Part shown: in pieces, positions 41,109-49,506 of the stretch | How positions within the stretch are numbered: the first letter of the stretch is position 1 | How the letters are laid out: every line of letters begins with the position of its first letter | Assembly (NCBI RefSeq): GCF_019977735.1 | Contig: NZ_AP025018.1 | Coordinates: forward strand, 10,854,580-10,918,579 | DNA: 64,000 bases | From: Calothrix sp. PCC 7716 | GTDB lineage: Bacteria > Cyanobacteriota > Cyanobacteriia > Cyanobacteriales > Nostocaceae | Direction: 5' to 3' | Notes under the pieces: generated by a model | What the model was told of the DNA's origin: nothing | Database searches by the model: none | What the model saw: only the letters and a program-made list of their open reading frames with translations | Program-made: the position numbers and the translations under genes

Positions 41109-41945
41109 ATGCTAAAGGCGATTACACATAAACTTACAGAATTAAAATCAGAATTAGCTTACAGAGTTGCCCTCTCAAATCATGCACCTAATTTACCTAC
41201 TTTAGAAGAAAAATATGCTCGCATCGTCAAGACATTAAAAACTGAAGGAGCATGTTTAACTTCACTGTCTGAATTAGAACTTGCATCATCCGATGACTTG
41301 CTTCGCGCATCAGAGCAATATTTAGCTACGATGACTCAGCCAAAATTAACCAGTAAGGGTCAGAAATTACCACAAATCTACACTGTTACAGATATTCCAG
41401 AGTTTTCGCGCTGGGGTAACGAACGCTTATTAGTTGATATTATAGAAAACTATATTGGTCTACCAGTAGCATTTCAGGGTGTACACTTACGCAAAGATTT
41501 TCCTAACTCTAACCAGTTTGGAACCGCGTTGTGGCATAAAGACTCTGAAGACCGTCGTATTATTAAAGCTTTTGTATATTTACAGGACGTAGAACCAGAA
41601 CATGGGCCATTTGAATATGTCCCTTTAAATTTGACTAGCCTATATAGCTTAGACTACTACAAGATTTATTATCAACTATGGCGGTCAGGCTACTTGGGTA
41701 TTGATGATAAAACACTTTTATCGATTATTCCTAAGTCAGCATGGAAATCTTGCCCTGGTAAAGCAGGTACAGTTTTACTAGCAGATACAAAAGCAATTCT
41801 TCATCACGGTACGGCACGCTCGATAGAACGCTCGGCGCTCTTTTACGTTTATACTGCCAATTCTCCCAAAAATCCTCAAGATTGTACCCAATATTGGGAC
41901 GATACTTTTGTGAAACCTAAACCTAGAAACCGGGTTTCTTGCTGA
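41109..41945 (+). CDS. Phytanoyl-CoA dioxygenase-like 2-oxoglutarate/Fe(II) enzyme
   Basis: A 278-residue protein of the PhyH-like dioxygenase group. The iron-binding HxD is in LWHKDSEDRR (about residue 139), the distal His and 2-oxoglutarate-binding Arg are in ILHHGTARSIERS (about residue 235-245), and FVYLQDVEPEHGPFEYVP is the family core strand. It may hydroxylate a sugar, lipid or small metabolite linked to polysaccharide synthesis; the substrate is unknown. It starts 14 bases after the GT2 gene. Like that gene, its last residues (RNRVSC) come from a dispersed AGAAACCGGGTTTCT repeat that supplies the frame into the stop. Confidence 0.8.
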   Translation: MLKAITHKLTELKSELAYRVALSNHAPNLPTLEEKYARIVKTLKTEGACLTSLSELELASSDDLLRASEQYLATMTQPKLTSKGQKLPQIYTVTDIPEFSRWGNERLLVDIIENYIGLPVAFQGVHLRKDFPNSNQFGTALWHKDSEDRRIIKAFVYLQDVEPEHGPFEYVPLNLTSLYSLDYYKIYYQLWRSGYLGIDDKTLLSIIPKSAWKSCPGKAGTVLLADTKAILHHGTARSIERSALFYVYTANSPKNPQDCTQYWDDTFVKPKPRNRVSC

Positions 41946-41991
41946 TATATTGTAATAAAAACGACAATGAATGCGTAGAAACCCGGTTTCT
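41925..41991. repeat. Inverted pair of AGAAACCGGGTTTCT elements, overlapping a gene end
   Basis: AGAAACCGGGTTTCT at 41925-41939 is inside the 3' end of the dioxygenase gene, and its reverse complement is at 41977-41991. A single copy at 41076-41090 overlaps the end of the preceding gene. The spacing (37 bases) matches the pair at 5262. Confidence 0.8.
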
Positions 41992-42043
41992 AATAAATAA
42001 GTAGTTGTACTGAAGAACATATCACTTTAAGGTAATATTTTTT

Positions 42044-42595
42044 ATGATTTTGAAAGAAACCGAACTACAAGGCGCCTTCGTTGTTGACTTAGAAGAAAAG
42101 CACGACCATCGTGGCTTTTTTGCTCGCACATTCTGTGGAAAAGAATTTGAACAGCATGGTTTGAAGCCTGTTGTTGCTCAGTGTAACTTATCCTACAACT
42201 ATAAAAAAGGAACGTTACGGGGAATGCATTATCAAATTGCGCCAGCAGCAGAAACCAAGTTAATAAGGTGTACAAAAGGTTCTATCTACGATGTCATTAT
42301 TGACATGCGTCCAGAGTCACCAACGTTTTTACAACATTTTGGCGTGGAACTAAGCGCAGATAACCGACGTGCATTATATGTTCCAGAAATGTTTGCTCAT
42401 GGTTATCAAGCACTTACCGATGATGCAGAAGTTGTTTACCAAGTTGGAGAATTTTATACTCCAGGTTACGAACGCGGTTTACGTTACAATGACCCTTTTT
42501 TCAATATTCAATGGCCCCTCGAAGTTACTGAAATTTCTGAAAAAGATATGAATTGGCCTCTTTTACGCGCCACAGTTGTAGGTGGCACAGTTTAG
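42044..42595 (+). CDS. rfbC: dTDP-4-dehydrorhamnose 3,5-epimerase family protein
   Basis: A 183-residue RmlC-type cupin epimerase. RGFFARTFCGKEFEQHGL and GTLRGMHYQIAP (catalytic His) are followed by IYDVIIDMRPESPTF (Asp of the dyad), LYVPEMFAHGYQAL and GLRYNDPFFNIQWP (Tyr/Trp region). It epimerises C3 and C5 of a 4-keto-6-deoxy nucleotide sugar. RmlA, RmlB and RmlD are not in the window; they may be elsewhere, or the enzyme may act on a CDP-sugar from the RfbF branch. An equivalent gene is in the same position in the Anabaena HEP island. Confidence 0.9.
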   Translation: MILKETELQGAFVVDLEEKHDHRGFFARTFCGKEFEQHGLKPVVAQCNLSYNYKKGTLRGMHYQIAPAAETKLIRCTKGSIYDVIIDMRPESPTFLQHFGVELSADNRRALYVPEMFAHGYQALTDDAEVVYQVGEFYTPGYERGLRYNDPFFNIQWPLEVTEISEKDMNWPLLRATVVGGTV

Positions 42596-42612
42596 TAATT
42601 TTTTACTGTTAC

Positions 42613-42741
42613 CTTGTGGGGTAGTCTTGTGGGGTAGTCTTGTGGGGTGGTCTGTGGGGTAGTCTTGTGGGGTAGTCTTGTGGGGTAGTCTTGTGGGGTG
42701 GTCTGTGGGGTGGTCTTGTGGGGTGGGCATCCTTGCCCGCC
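42613..42741. repeat. G-rich minisatellite, about 13-bp unit
   Basis: Nine or so copies of CTTGTGGGGTAGT / CTGTGGGGTGGT run from 42613 to about 42724 and lead into one GGGCATCC-type palindrome (to 42741). The unit equals the first part of that palindrome, so the array probably arose by slippage at its edge. The strand is strikingly G-rich, with repeated GGGG. Confidence 0.85.
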
Positions 42742-42815
42742 ACCCTTAACAGTTAATTACTAGAGTTCATGCAATAAACACAATATTAATTTCACAATAA
42801 ACGGAGTAATTGAAC

Positions 42816-44129
42816 ATGATAATTATTGATACCGCATTAAAAGCACGTCAAGAAAGTGGTAATCCTGTCAAAGTCGCAATGATTGGCGCCGGATTTATGG
42901 GACGAGGAATAGCAAATCAAATCGCTAACTCAGTTCCAGGTATGGAATTAGTGGCAATTTCTAACCGTAATATTGATGCAGCCAAACGCGCGTATTCAGA
43001 AGCGGGAATTGAGAATTTTCAAACAGTAACAACTGTAACAGAATTAGAAGACACTATTGCACGTGGTGGATATGCAGTTACTGAAGACGCGATGTTATTG
43101 TGTCGTGCTGAAGGAATTGATGCGCTGATTGAAGTAACTGGCGCCGTCGAATTTGGCGCCCATATAGTTATGGAAGCAATAGCGAATCATAAACATGTGG
43201 TGATGATGAATGCGGAACTTGATGGAACTATTGGCGCCATTTTAAAAGTTTACGCTGATAAAGCTGGCGTTATCTTAACAGCTTGCGACGGGGATCAACC
43301 AGGAGTGCAATTAAATTTATACCGTTTTGTTAAAAGTATCGGCTTAACTCCTTTATTGTGCGGCAACATCAAAGGTTTACAAGACCCATATCGTAACCCA
43401 ACCACTCAAGAAGCATTTGCGAAACGCTGGGGTCAAAAACCTAGCATGGTGACAAGCTTTGCTGATGGAACCAAAATTTCATTCGAGCAAGCTATTGTTG
43501 CTAATGCCACAGGAATGAAAGTTGCCAAGCGAGGAATGTTTGGTTATGACTTCACTGGTCACGTCGATGAAATGACGAATATGTATGATGTTGACCAACT
43601 CAAAGAATTGGGAGGCATCGTTGACTATGTTGTTGGCGCCAAACCTGGGCCAGGTGTATTTGTGTTTGGTTCACATGATGACCCAAAACAGCAACATTAC
43701 TTAAACCTTTATAAATTGGGTGAGGGACCACTTTACAGTTTCTACACACCTTATCACCTTTGTCACTTTGAAGTTCCGCTCTCTGTTGCACGTGTTGTTC
43801 TTTTCGGTGACTATATATTGGCGCCGCAAGGAAAACCACTCGTTGATGTTGTTACCACCGCGAAAATTGACCTGAAAGCTGGTGAAACACTAGATGGTAT
43901 AGGTTATTACATGACATACGGGCAGTGCGAAAATTCGGACATTACTCAACAGCAGAAACTATTACCAATGGGTTTAGCAGAAGGATGTCGTCTCAAGCGT
44001 GATATCGCGAAAGACCAAGTATTGACTTACGATGACGTGGAACTGCCCAGTGGTAGACTTTGTGACAAACTCCGTGCGGAACAAGATGCATATTTTGCTC
44101 CAATGAAAGCAATGGCAGCAGTTGGATAG
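42816..44129 (+). CDS. NAD(P)-dependent oxidoreductase with SAF domain
   Basis: A 437-residue protein from the ATG at 42816 (MIIIDTALKARQESG), which follows CGGAG by 9 bases. The N-terminal Rossmann fold (VAMIGAGFMGRGIANQI) resembles homoserine dehydrogenase (COG4091-type), with EVTGAVEFGAHIVMEAI following. The C-terminal SAF-like segment (ILAPQGKPLVDVVTTAKIDLKAGETLDG, about 330-430) is found in sialic-acid-synthase-type and related enzymes. It probably reduces or oxidises a sugar intermediate for the HEP precursor; the reaction is not known. A homologue is part of the Anabaena HEP island. Confidence 0.82.
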   Translation: MIIIDTALKARQESGNPVKVAMIGAGFMGRGIANQIANSVPGMELVAISNRNIDAAKRAYSEAGIENFQTVTTVTELEDTIARGGYAVTEDAMLLCRAEGIDALIEVTGAVEFGAHIVMEAIANHKHVVMMNAELDGTIGAILKVYADKAGVILTACDGDQPGVQLNLYRFVKSIGLTPLLCGNIKGLQDPYRNPTTQEAFAKRWGQKPSMVTSFADGTKISFEQAIVANATGMKVAKRGMFGYDFTGHVDEMTNMYDVDQLKELGGIVDYVVGAKPGPGVFVFGSHDDPKQQHYLNLYKLGEGPLYSFYTPYHLCHFEVPLSVARVVLFGDYILAPQGKPLVDVVTTAKIDLKAGETLDGIGYYMTYGQCENSDITQQQKLLPMGLAEGCRLKRDIAKDQVLTYDDVELPSGRLCDKLRAEQDAYFAPMKAMAAVG

Positions 44130-44592
44130 TAATCTCACGTAATTCGCGTTGATTTTATGCAGTAATGGCAAATTTTTACATTTGGTAGTCCAAGTTTAAA
44201 ATCTCTGTAAAAATATTGCAAAGAGCAGCCTCAAATACTTGAAGTACCCATATGATAATTAAACAGCTATTTACTGAACGTGTATTGGGATAACGTGGGT
44301 TGGGTTACGCGAAGCGCGTAACCCAACACAAACCTACAACTCTATCTTTATTAAAAGCTTGTATAAAACCAGGAAAGTTGATGCCTGTACTAAAACATGT
44401 AAAATTCTAAGTGATAAATTTATTGAATCTTTACAAGGCATTTATTAAATATAGTATTTAATATTGTATACAAAAAATGCTTTAGTAATCTCAATTAATC
44501 AATTAGATGTATAAAAGTGCTATCAAATTATATTATTTCAAATTTGGTGATATTAATTAAAACAAAAATTATACAAATATCAGGGAAACATT
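44130..44592. other. 463-base gap within the HEP island
   Basis: AT-rich except for one palindrome (44299-44327). It could hold a promoter for the GT4-Wzc genes; CAGGGAAAC just before the ATG is a reasonable binding site. No gene was recognised. Confidence 0.45.
44299..44327. repeat. GTTGGGTTACGCG palindrome
   Basis: GTTGGGTTACGCG, AAG, CGCGTAACCCAAC forms a perfect 13-bp stem. This is a dispersed palindrome type common in Nostocales, 170 bases after the SAF oxidoreductase gene. Confidence 0.75.
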
Positions 44593-45696
44593 ATGAAAAT
44601 TGCTCTTGTCCATGACTACTTAACCCAGTGCGGTGGGGCAGAGCGTGTGTTTGAGTTACTGTGTAAACGCTATCCAGAAGCAGATATTTTTACTTCTGTA
44701 TACGACCGCGAACAAACGATAGACCTGGGTTCTAGAGTTGTTAATACGACTTTTGTACAAAATATTCCCGGCGCCACTAAATACTTTCGACTTATGGCGC
44801 CTTTATATTTCCCAGCATTTCGTTCTTTAGATTTAGAAGCATACGACTTAATTATTAGTAGTAGTACAAGTTTTGCAAAAGCAGTTCGTAAAAGACCAGG
44901 AGCGCGTCATGTTTGCTTTTGCCATAACGTCACCAGATTTTTGTGGGATACCGAAACTTATTTACGTGAGTATGGTGATTATCGGTATTTTGCCCCAATA
45001 ATCGAACAAATTTTTGATATGATGCGTCGTGTTGACTTGACATACGCACAAGAACCAGACCTTTATATAGCTAATTCGAGTGTAGTAGCTCGTCGAATTC
45101 AAAGCATCTACGGAAAAAGAGCAATAGTCATCAACTATCCAATCGATACAGGCAAATTTCTGTTCTCGAATAGTAAAGATGATTACTATCTTGCTTCAGC
45201 CAGGATGATTAGCTATAAACGCCTTGATATAATAGTCGAAGCTTTTAACTGGTTAGGATGGCGCCTGTTGATATCAGGCAACGGTCCAGAACGGGAGAGG
45301 TTAAAATCGAAAGCACTCTCGAATATCGAGTTTGTCGGACACGTTAGCGATTTACAACGCACTCAGTTGTTTGCCAACGCAAAATCGGTTATCGTTGCAG
45401 CATTAGAGGATTATGGATTAGTTCCAGTCGAAGCGAATGCTAGCGGAACCCCTGTAATTGCTTTTGGTGCTGGTGGAGTATTAGATACTCAAGTACCAGG
45501 TAAAACAGGCGTATTCTTTAAACGGCAAACGCCAGAGTCCTTACAAACAGCGCTTTTAGAATCCAGGGAAATCTATTGGGACTACGAAGATATCCGTGAA
45601 CACGCGGTGTCTAATTTTTCAGAACAAGCGTTTTTTAGCAAGGTCGAAAAAGTTATCGACCAAGCATGTTCGTATCAATTATCTAATTGTATTTAA
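44593..45696 (+). CDS. Family 4 glycosyltransferase
   Basis: A 367-residue retaining GT-B glycosyltransferase (mannosyltransferase-like). MKIALVHDYLTQCGGAERVFE is the donor/acceptor-domain start with the GGAE turn. In the C-terminal half, VAALEDYGLVPVEANASGTPVI carries the Glu-x7-Glu donor-binding motif. No signal or membrane segment is present. It probably transfers a sugar to the lipid-linked HEP unit. It is 28 bases upstream of the Wzc-like gene, and the order GT4, Wzc, HepC, HepA agrees with the Anabaena HEP island. Confidence 0.9.
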   Translation: MKIALVHDYLTQCGGAERVFELLCKRYPEADIFTSVYDREQTIDLGSRVVNTTFVQNIPGATKYFRLMAPLYFPAFRSLDLEAYDLIISSSTSFAKAVRKRPGARHVCFCHNVTRFLWDTETYLREYGDYRYFAPIIEQIFDMMRRVDLTYAQEPDLYIANSSVVARRIQSIYGKRAIVINYPIDTGKFLFSNSKDDYYLASARMISYKRLDIIVEAFNWLGWRLLISGNGPERERLKSKALSNIEFVGHVSDLQRTQLFANAKSVIVAALEDYGLVPVEANASGTPVIAFGAGGVLDTQVPGKTGVFFKRQTPESLQTALLESREIYWDYEDIREHAVSNFSEQAFFSKVEKVIDQACSYQLSNCI

Positions 45697-45724
45697 TTGA
45701 TTTGTTCGCTGAGGGGAAGCAAAC

Positions 45725-47977
45725 GTGATACAGACCACAGTTAATCCAATTTTCAATTCACCACCTCCTGACAATAATGACCCAGGATATGGGCAATTGT
45801 TGGCGGTTTTAATCCGCAGACTTCCTTGGTTTTTAGCGGTGTTTTTATCATCGCTAGCCATTACTGCTTTTATTACCAAAAACGCATCACCTACTTTTAA
45901 AAGTTCGATGCAATTTTTGGTCGAACCAAACTATCAAGGAAAAACGCCACAAGGTGGTGGCGCACAAACACAAGAAAACCAATTTACAGACCCTAGTGTT
46001 CAGGTAGACACGGCAACACAGCTTAATTTAATGCGAAATTCCGAGCATATTGAAAAAGCTGTGAAAGAATTAGACCGTGAATATCCGGGTATTACTATTG
46101 GTGATATTAGAAAAGCTTTAGTGCTTTCTCAAGTCAAGGAAAAAGACGATAACCAAGCCACGAAAATTTTTCAGATAGAATACACTGATAAAGATAAAAT
46201 TAAAACACAGCGCGTTTTAGAAGTGCTGCAAAAAGTTTATCTTGATTATAATAAAGAGCAGCAAAAAGACCGTTTGAAGAGAGGTTTAAAAGTAATCAAC
46301 GAACAGTTAGAAAAAGTCCGTAAAGAACTAGCTGATTCAGAAACCAGGCTTTTAAGGTTCCGCAAAACTCAAAATTTGACTGACCCAGAATCTGAAGTCA
46401 AAACCCTAGAACAATCTCTAACAAGTATTCAACAAGATGGACGTAACATTCGCGCGCAGTATCAAGAAGCTGTTGCGCGTTACGAGTCTTTGCAACAACA
46501 ACTCAAGCGGACACCTCAAAACGCTCTTGTTTCTGCGCGGTTGAGTCAGTCTACTCGTTATCAAGCAATGCTAAACGAAATACAAAAAACCGATTTAGCA
46601 CTTGCAAAAGAGCGACTAGTATATACAGATGAAGCTCCAAACGTTAGAAAACTAATTGAGCAAAGGCAACAACAACAGCAGCTTTTACAGCAAGAGGTTG
46701 GCTCAACTTTAGGAGGAAACGCTTCGGCAGTTAACCTTGATCCACAAAATCTTCGCTCTCAAGGTAACGACAGTCAAATAGACTTAAACTTAGCATCTAA
46801 ATTAGTTGAATCTCAAACGGATATACTAGGTTTACAAGCGCGTTATCAAAGCCTTGGTGAAAAAGAGCAGCAATTACGTAACGATTTAAAGCGGTTCCCA
46901 GCACTTTTAGCTGAATACAACCGTTTGCAACCCCTAGTACAACTGAACCGTGAACGTTACAACCAACTTTTAAAAGCCGAACAGCAAGTGCGGCAAGAGC
47001 TTGATAAAGGTCAATTTGACTGGAAAGTAGTAGAGAAACCACAACTAGGCGCCTTTATGGGTCCGTTCATGCAACAAAATTTATTGTTGGGTGGAGTTGT
47101 CGGATTAATTTTAGGAGGAATTGCGGCAGCAGTTCGTGAAGCTTCTGATGATTCGGTACATACAACAGCCGAATTAGAAAAACAAATTGCATTACCTTTA
47201 TTAGGTACAACACCCAAGCTTCCACCAGCCAAGAACAGAGAATCTGTTATTAAACTGCCTTTTGGTAAACCAGAAGTTTTGTCACCTTGGACAATTCAAG
47301 TATTACAATCACCTCCACGCTGGGAATCGTTAGATTTAATATTCAAGAATATCGAACTTTTGAACACCGTTGCAGCACTTAAATCATTGATGGTAACTTC
47401 AGCGTTACCCGATGATGGAAAGTCAGCACTGTCATTAGGCTTGGCAATGAGCGCCGCGCGTTTGCACAAACGAGTATTATTAATAGACGCGAATTTGCGC
47501 GAGCCAACATTACACAAACAGCTTAATTTACCCAACGAGCAAGGACTTTCAAGTTTACTTGCAAGCGACGTAGACTTACCATCGCAAATCAGCATCCAAA
47601 CATCAGGTTCATCGTACATTGATATTTTAACCGCAGGTCCTCTTCCAGCAGACCCAGCTCACCTTTTAAGTTCACCTCGAATGAAACAATTAATGGCAGC
47701 ATTTGAGGCAAACTACGACTTAGTACTTGTTGACGCACCACCAGTATTGGGGTTAGTCGATGCTTTACTAGCTGGTTCAGCCTGTCGCAGCACCGTTATG
47801 GTAGCAAGTATCGGTCGAGTCACTCGTACTCAACTTACCCAAGCAACAGCAATGTTGAACAGATTGAACTTGATTGGGGTTGTCGCAAATGGTGTATCGA
47901 GTACCGCAGCTACATACATTCCATATGCCACTCAACAACAGCAACGTTTAGCTTTAAAACCGGGCGAAGACAATTAA
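45725..47977 (+). CDS. Wzc-like polysaccharide copolymerase with BY-kinase domain
   Basis: A 750-residue protein with a GTG start at 45725 behind GAGGGGAAGC. The Wzz domain has membrane helices at about 33-52 (PWFLAVFLSSLAITAFI) and about 445-465 (LLLGGVVGLILGGIAAA), with a long periplasmic coiled coil between. The cytoplasmic BY-kinase domain has Walker A SALPDDGKSALS (about 560) and Walker A' VLLIDANLREP. PDDGKS replaces the usual PGEGKS. The C-terminal Tyr cluster of classical Wzc is reduced to two Tyr (TYIPYATQ). It controls chain length and export of the polysaccharide together with the Wzy-like protein downstream. Confidence 0.9.
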   Translation: MIQTTVNPIFNSPPPDNNDPGYGQLLAVLIRRLPWFLAVFLSSLAITAFITKNASPTFKSSMQFLVEPNYQGKTPQGGGAQTQENQFTDPSVQVDTATQLNLMRNSEHIEKAVKELDREYPGITIGDIRKALVLSQVKEKDDNQATKIFQIEYTDKDKIKTQRVLEVLQKVYLDYNKEQQKDRLKRGLKVINEQLEKVRKELADSETRLLRFRKTQNLTDPESEVKTLEQSLTSIQQDGRNIRAQYQEAVARYESLQQQLKRTPQNALVSARLSQSTRYQAMLNEIQKTDLALAKERLVYTDEAPNVRKLIEQRQQQQQLLQQEVGSTLGGNASAVNLDPQNLRSQGNDSQIDLNLASKLVESQTDILGLQARYQSLGEKEQQLRNDLKRFPALLAEYNRLQPLVQLNRERYNQLLKAEQQVRQELDKGQFDWKVVEKPQLGAFMGPFMQQNLLLGGVVGLILGGIAAAVREASDDSVHTTAELEKQIALPLLGTTPKLPPAKNRESVIKLPFGKPEVLSPWTIQVLQSPPRWESLDLIFKNIELLNTVAALKSLMVTSALPDDGKSALSLGLAMSAARLHKRVLLIDANLREPTLHKQLNLPNEQGLSSLLASDVDLPSQISIQTSGSSYIDILTAGPLPADPAHLLSSPRMKQLMAAFEANYDLVLVDAPPVLGLVDALLAGSACRSTVMVASIGRVTRTQLTQATAMLNRLNLIGVVANGVSSTAATYIPYATQQQQRLALKPGEDN

Positions 47978-48522
47978 ACAAAAGCAAACAAAATATTTTA
48001 TACAAATGTAGAGACGTGACATGTCGCGTCTTTCTTATTTTTATAAAAAAATAAACCCGGTTTCTGAATATTAAAAAATAACCAGAAAAGACATATTTGA
48101 TATAGCATTGTAAATACCTGCTTAAATTGCTATATGGGCAACTAATATTTAAATGTTAAATATTATTTTGCTGTGCTAGAATAAAATAATTACTTAAAAA
48201 ATATAATCAAGTTAAAATGCAGTTCATAATAGCTTAATAAATGAGGCGAAAAAGCACTATATATTTAAAGAATAAATAAAGAATTGATTTGTGATCTAGT
48301 TATCTTTACGGATTATTATATGCTAGAGATTAAATCTACTCAAAAAAAATAAGAGCAGACTGACTGTAATTATCTGAAATTTTTGTATTTGCATTTTATA
48401 CATACTTATTCGATATATATCTATTTATAAAATGCTTTAATAATGTGGTTCTAAGAGGTTGTTTTAATCATCTCCCACTTTAGCACCTGTGGTTTTTGGT
48501 AGTTTCTCAGTTTGCACTATAA
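47978..48522. other. 545-base region upstream of hepC
   Basis: It contains a GAGACG-type hairpin (48008-48033: GAGACGTGACATGTCGCGTCT, possible terminator for wzc) and one AAACCCGGTTTCT repeat arm at about 48051-48065. The rest is AT-rich and is probably the regulated promoter region for hepC-hepA. No consensus NtcA site was seen here. Confidence 0.5.
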
Positions 48523-49404
48523 ATGCAACTGGCGCCTCGTTGGCACCACTTGCCTTATCACAACAACCTACCACGATTAAAGAAAATCGTTATGACAATA
48601 TCTACTATTCGGAACTTAGAAAATAGTCTCACCGAACCTAGTCTTGAGCAACAGAATAACTCACCTTACTGCACACTTACTTGGCGCCGTGGTAAGTTAC
48701 TAGTTAGACCTGTTGGACAACAAAAACAGCCGTACTTGCCAGCGACGGATAACAAAGAAACTTTAGTTAAGTGTCTTGAACACTCCCCTATAAATTTAGT
48801 ATTGATAGATCCAGAACTGGGTTTTTCAAAGGTAAAATTCTGGGCGGATGCAACGAGTGCTGTAGGCAAATCTATATACTTAAGTATCCCATCACTTAAA
48901 ACACCAAAGCAAAACACTTGGCAATGGTGTCAAGTTATTATTAACTCGATTATCGCGTTCGTTCTTGTAATACTGTTGAGTCCGGTTGCACTAGGACTAA
49001 CTATATTAATACGTATTTATTCACCTGGTTCCTTATTTATACGTGAGTGGTATGTTGGGAAGCGAGGCAAATTATTTCAAGTCGTTAAGTTCCGTACAAC
49101 TGCTATCAATAAAAATGTAGTTGACGATTTCTGTTACCAAAAGAATTTAGTTAATAAATTAAACGCAAATTATACATTCATTGGTAACTTAATGCGTAAA
49201 TATGGATTAGATAATACACCGTTATTGTTAAACTTATTGCGTGGTGAAATTCATTTGTTTGGGCGCCAGTGTATTAAGTTAGAAGATGCCGTTAAATTCA
49301 ATCCAGAAAAATTAAGACAACTTAACAAAACTCCAGGAGTTGCAGGTTTGTGGCAAACCGCATCAAAATCAGAACTACTGCATTTAGATAGCCAACCTCT
49401 ATAA
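48523..49404 (+). CDS. hepC: HepC-type initiating sugar transferase
   Basis: A 293-residue polyprenyl-phosphate sugar-1-phosphate transferase family protein (WcaJ/RfbP group). An N-terminal cytoplasmic part of 140 residues is followed by one membrane hairpin (about 140-167; IIAFVLVILLSPVALGLTIL). The catalytic region has FIREWYVGKRGKLFQVVKFR, the group signature with its essential basic residues, then MRKYGLDNTPLLLNLLRGE and LNKTPGVAGLWQ. It would load the first sugar phosphate on undecaprenyl phosphate. It precedes an HepA-type exporter, as hepC-hepA do in Anabaena PCC 7120, where both are needed for the heterocyst envelope polysaccharide. A second possible start is the ATG at 48592 (MTISTIRN). 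Confidence 0.85.
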   Translation: MQLAPRWHHLPYHNNLPRLKKIVMTISTIRNLENSLTEPSLEQQNNSPYCTLTWRRGKLLVRPVGQQKQPYLPATDNKETLVKCLEHSPINLVLIDPELGFSKVKFWADATSAVGKSIYLSIPSLKTPKQNTWQWCQVIINSIIAFVLVILLSPVALGLTILIRIYSPGSLFIREWYVGKRGKLFQVVKFRTTAINKNVVDDFCYQKNLVNKLNANYTFIGNLMRKYGLDNTPLLLNLLRGEIHLFGRQCIKLEDAVKFNPEKLRQLNKTPGVAGLWQTASKSELLHLDSQPL

Positions 49405-49506
49405 ATGAAATCAAGGTACTTAGTGTAAACTATTGCCTTGATTTAATGAAAATCTTGCATCCGAATAGGAATAGTGCATCGAATTTTGAGAATAATTATT
49501 AAATTT

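Noticed and set aside
42613-42724. Regular repeats resembling a CRISPR array
   Set aside because: Units are 12-13 bases with no unique spacers between them, so this is a minisatellite.
49474-49506. GTG at 49474 as the start of hepA
   Set aside because: The 11-residue extension is unlike the family, and the ATG at 49507 gives a normal N-terminus; left as an alternative only.
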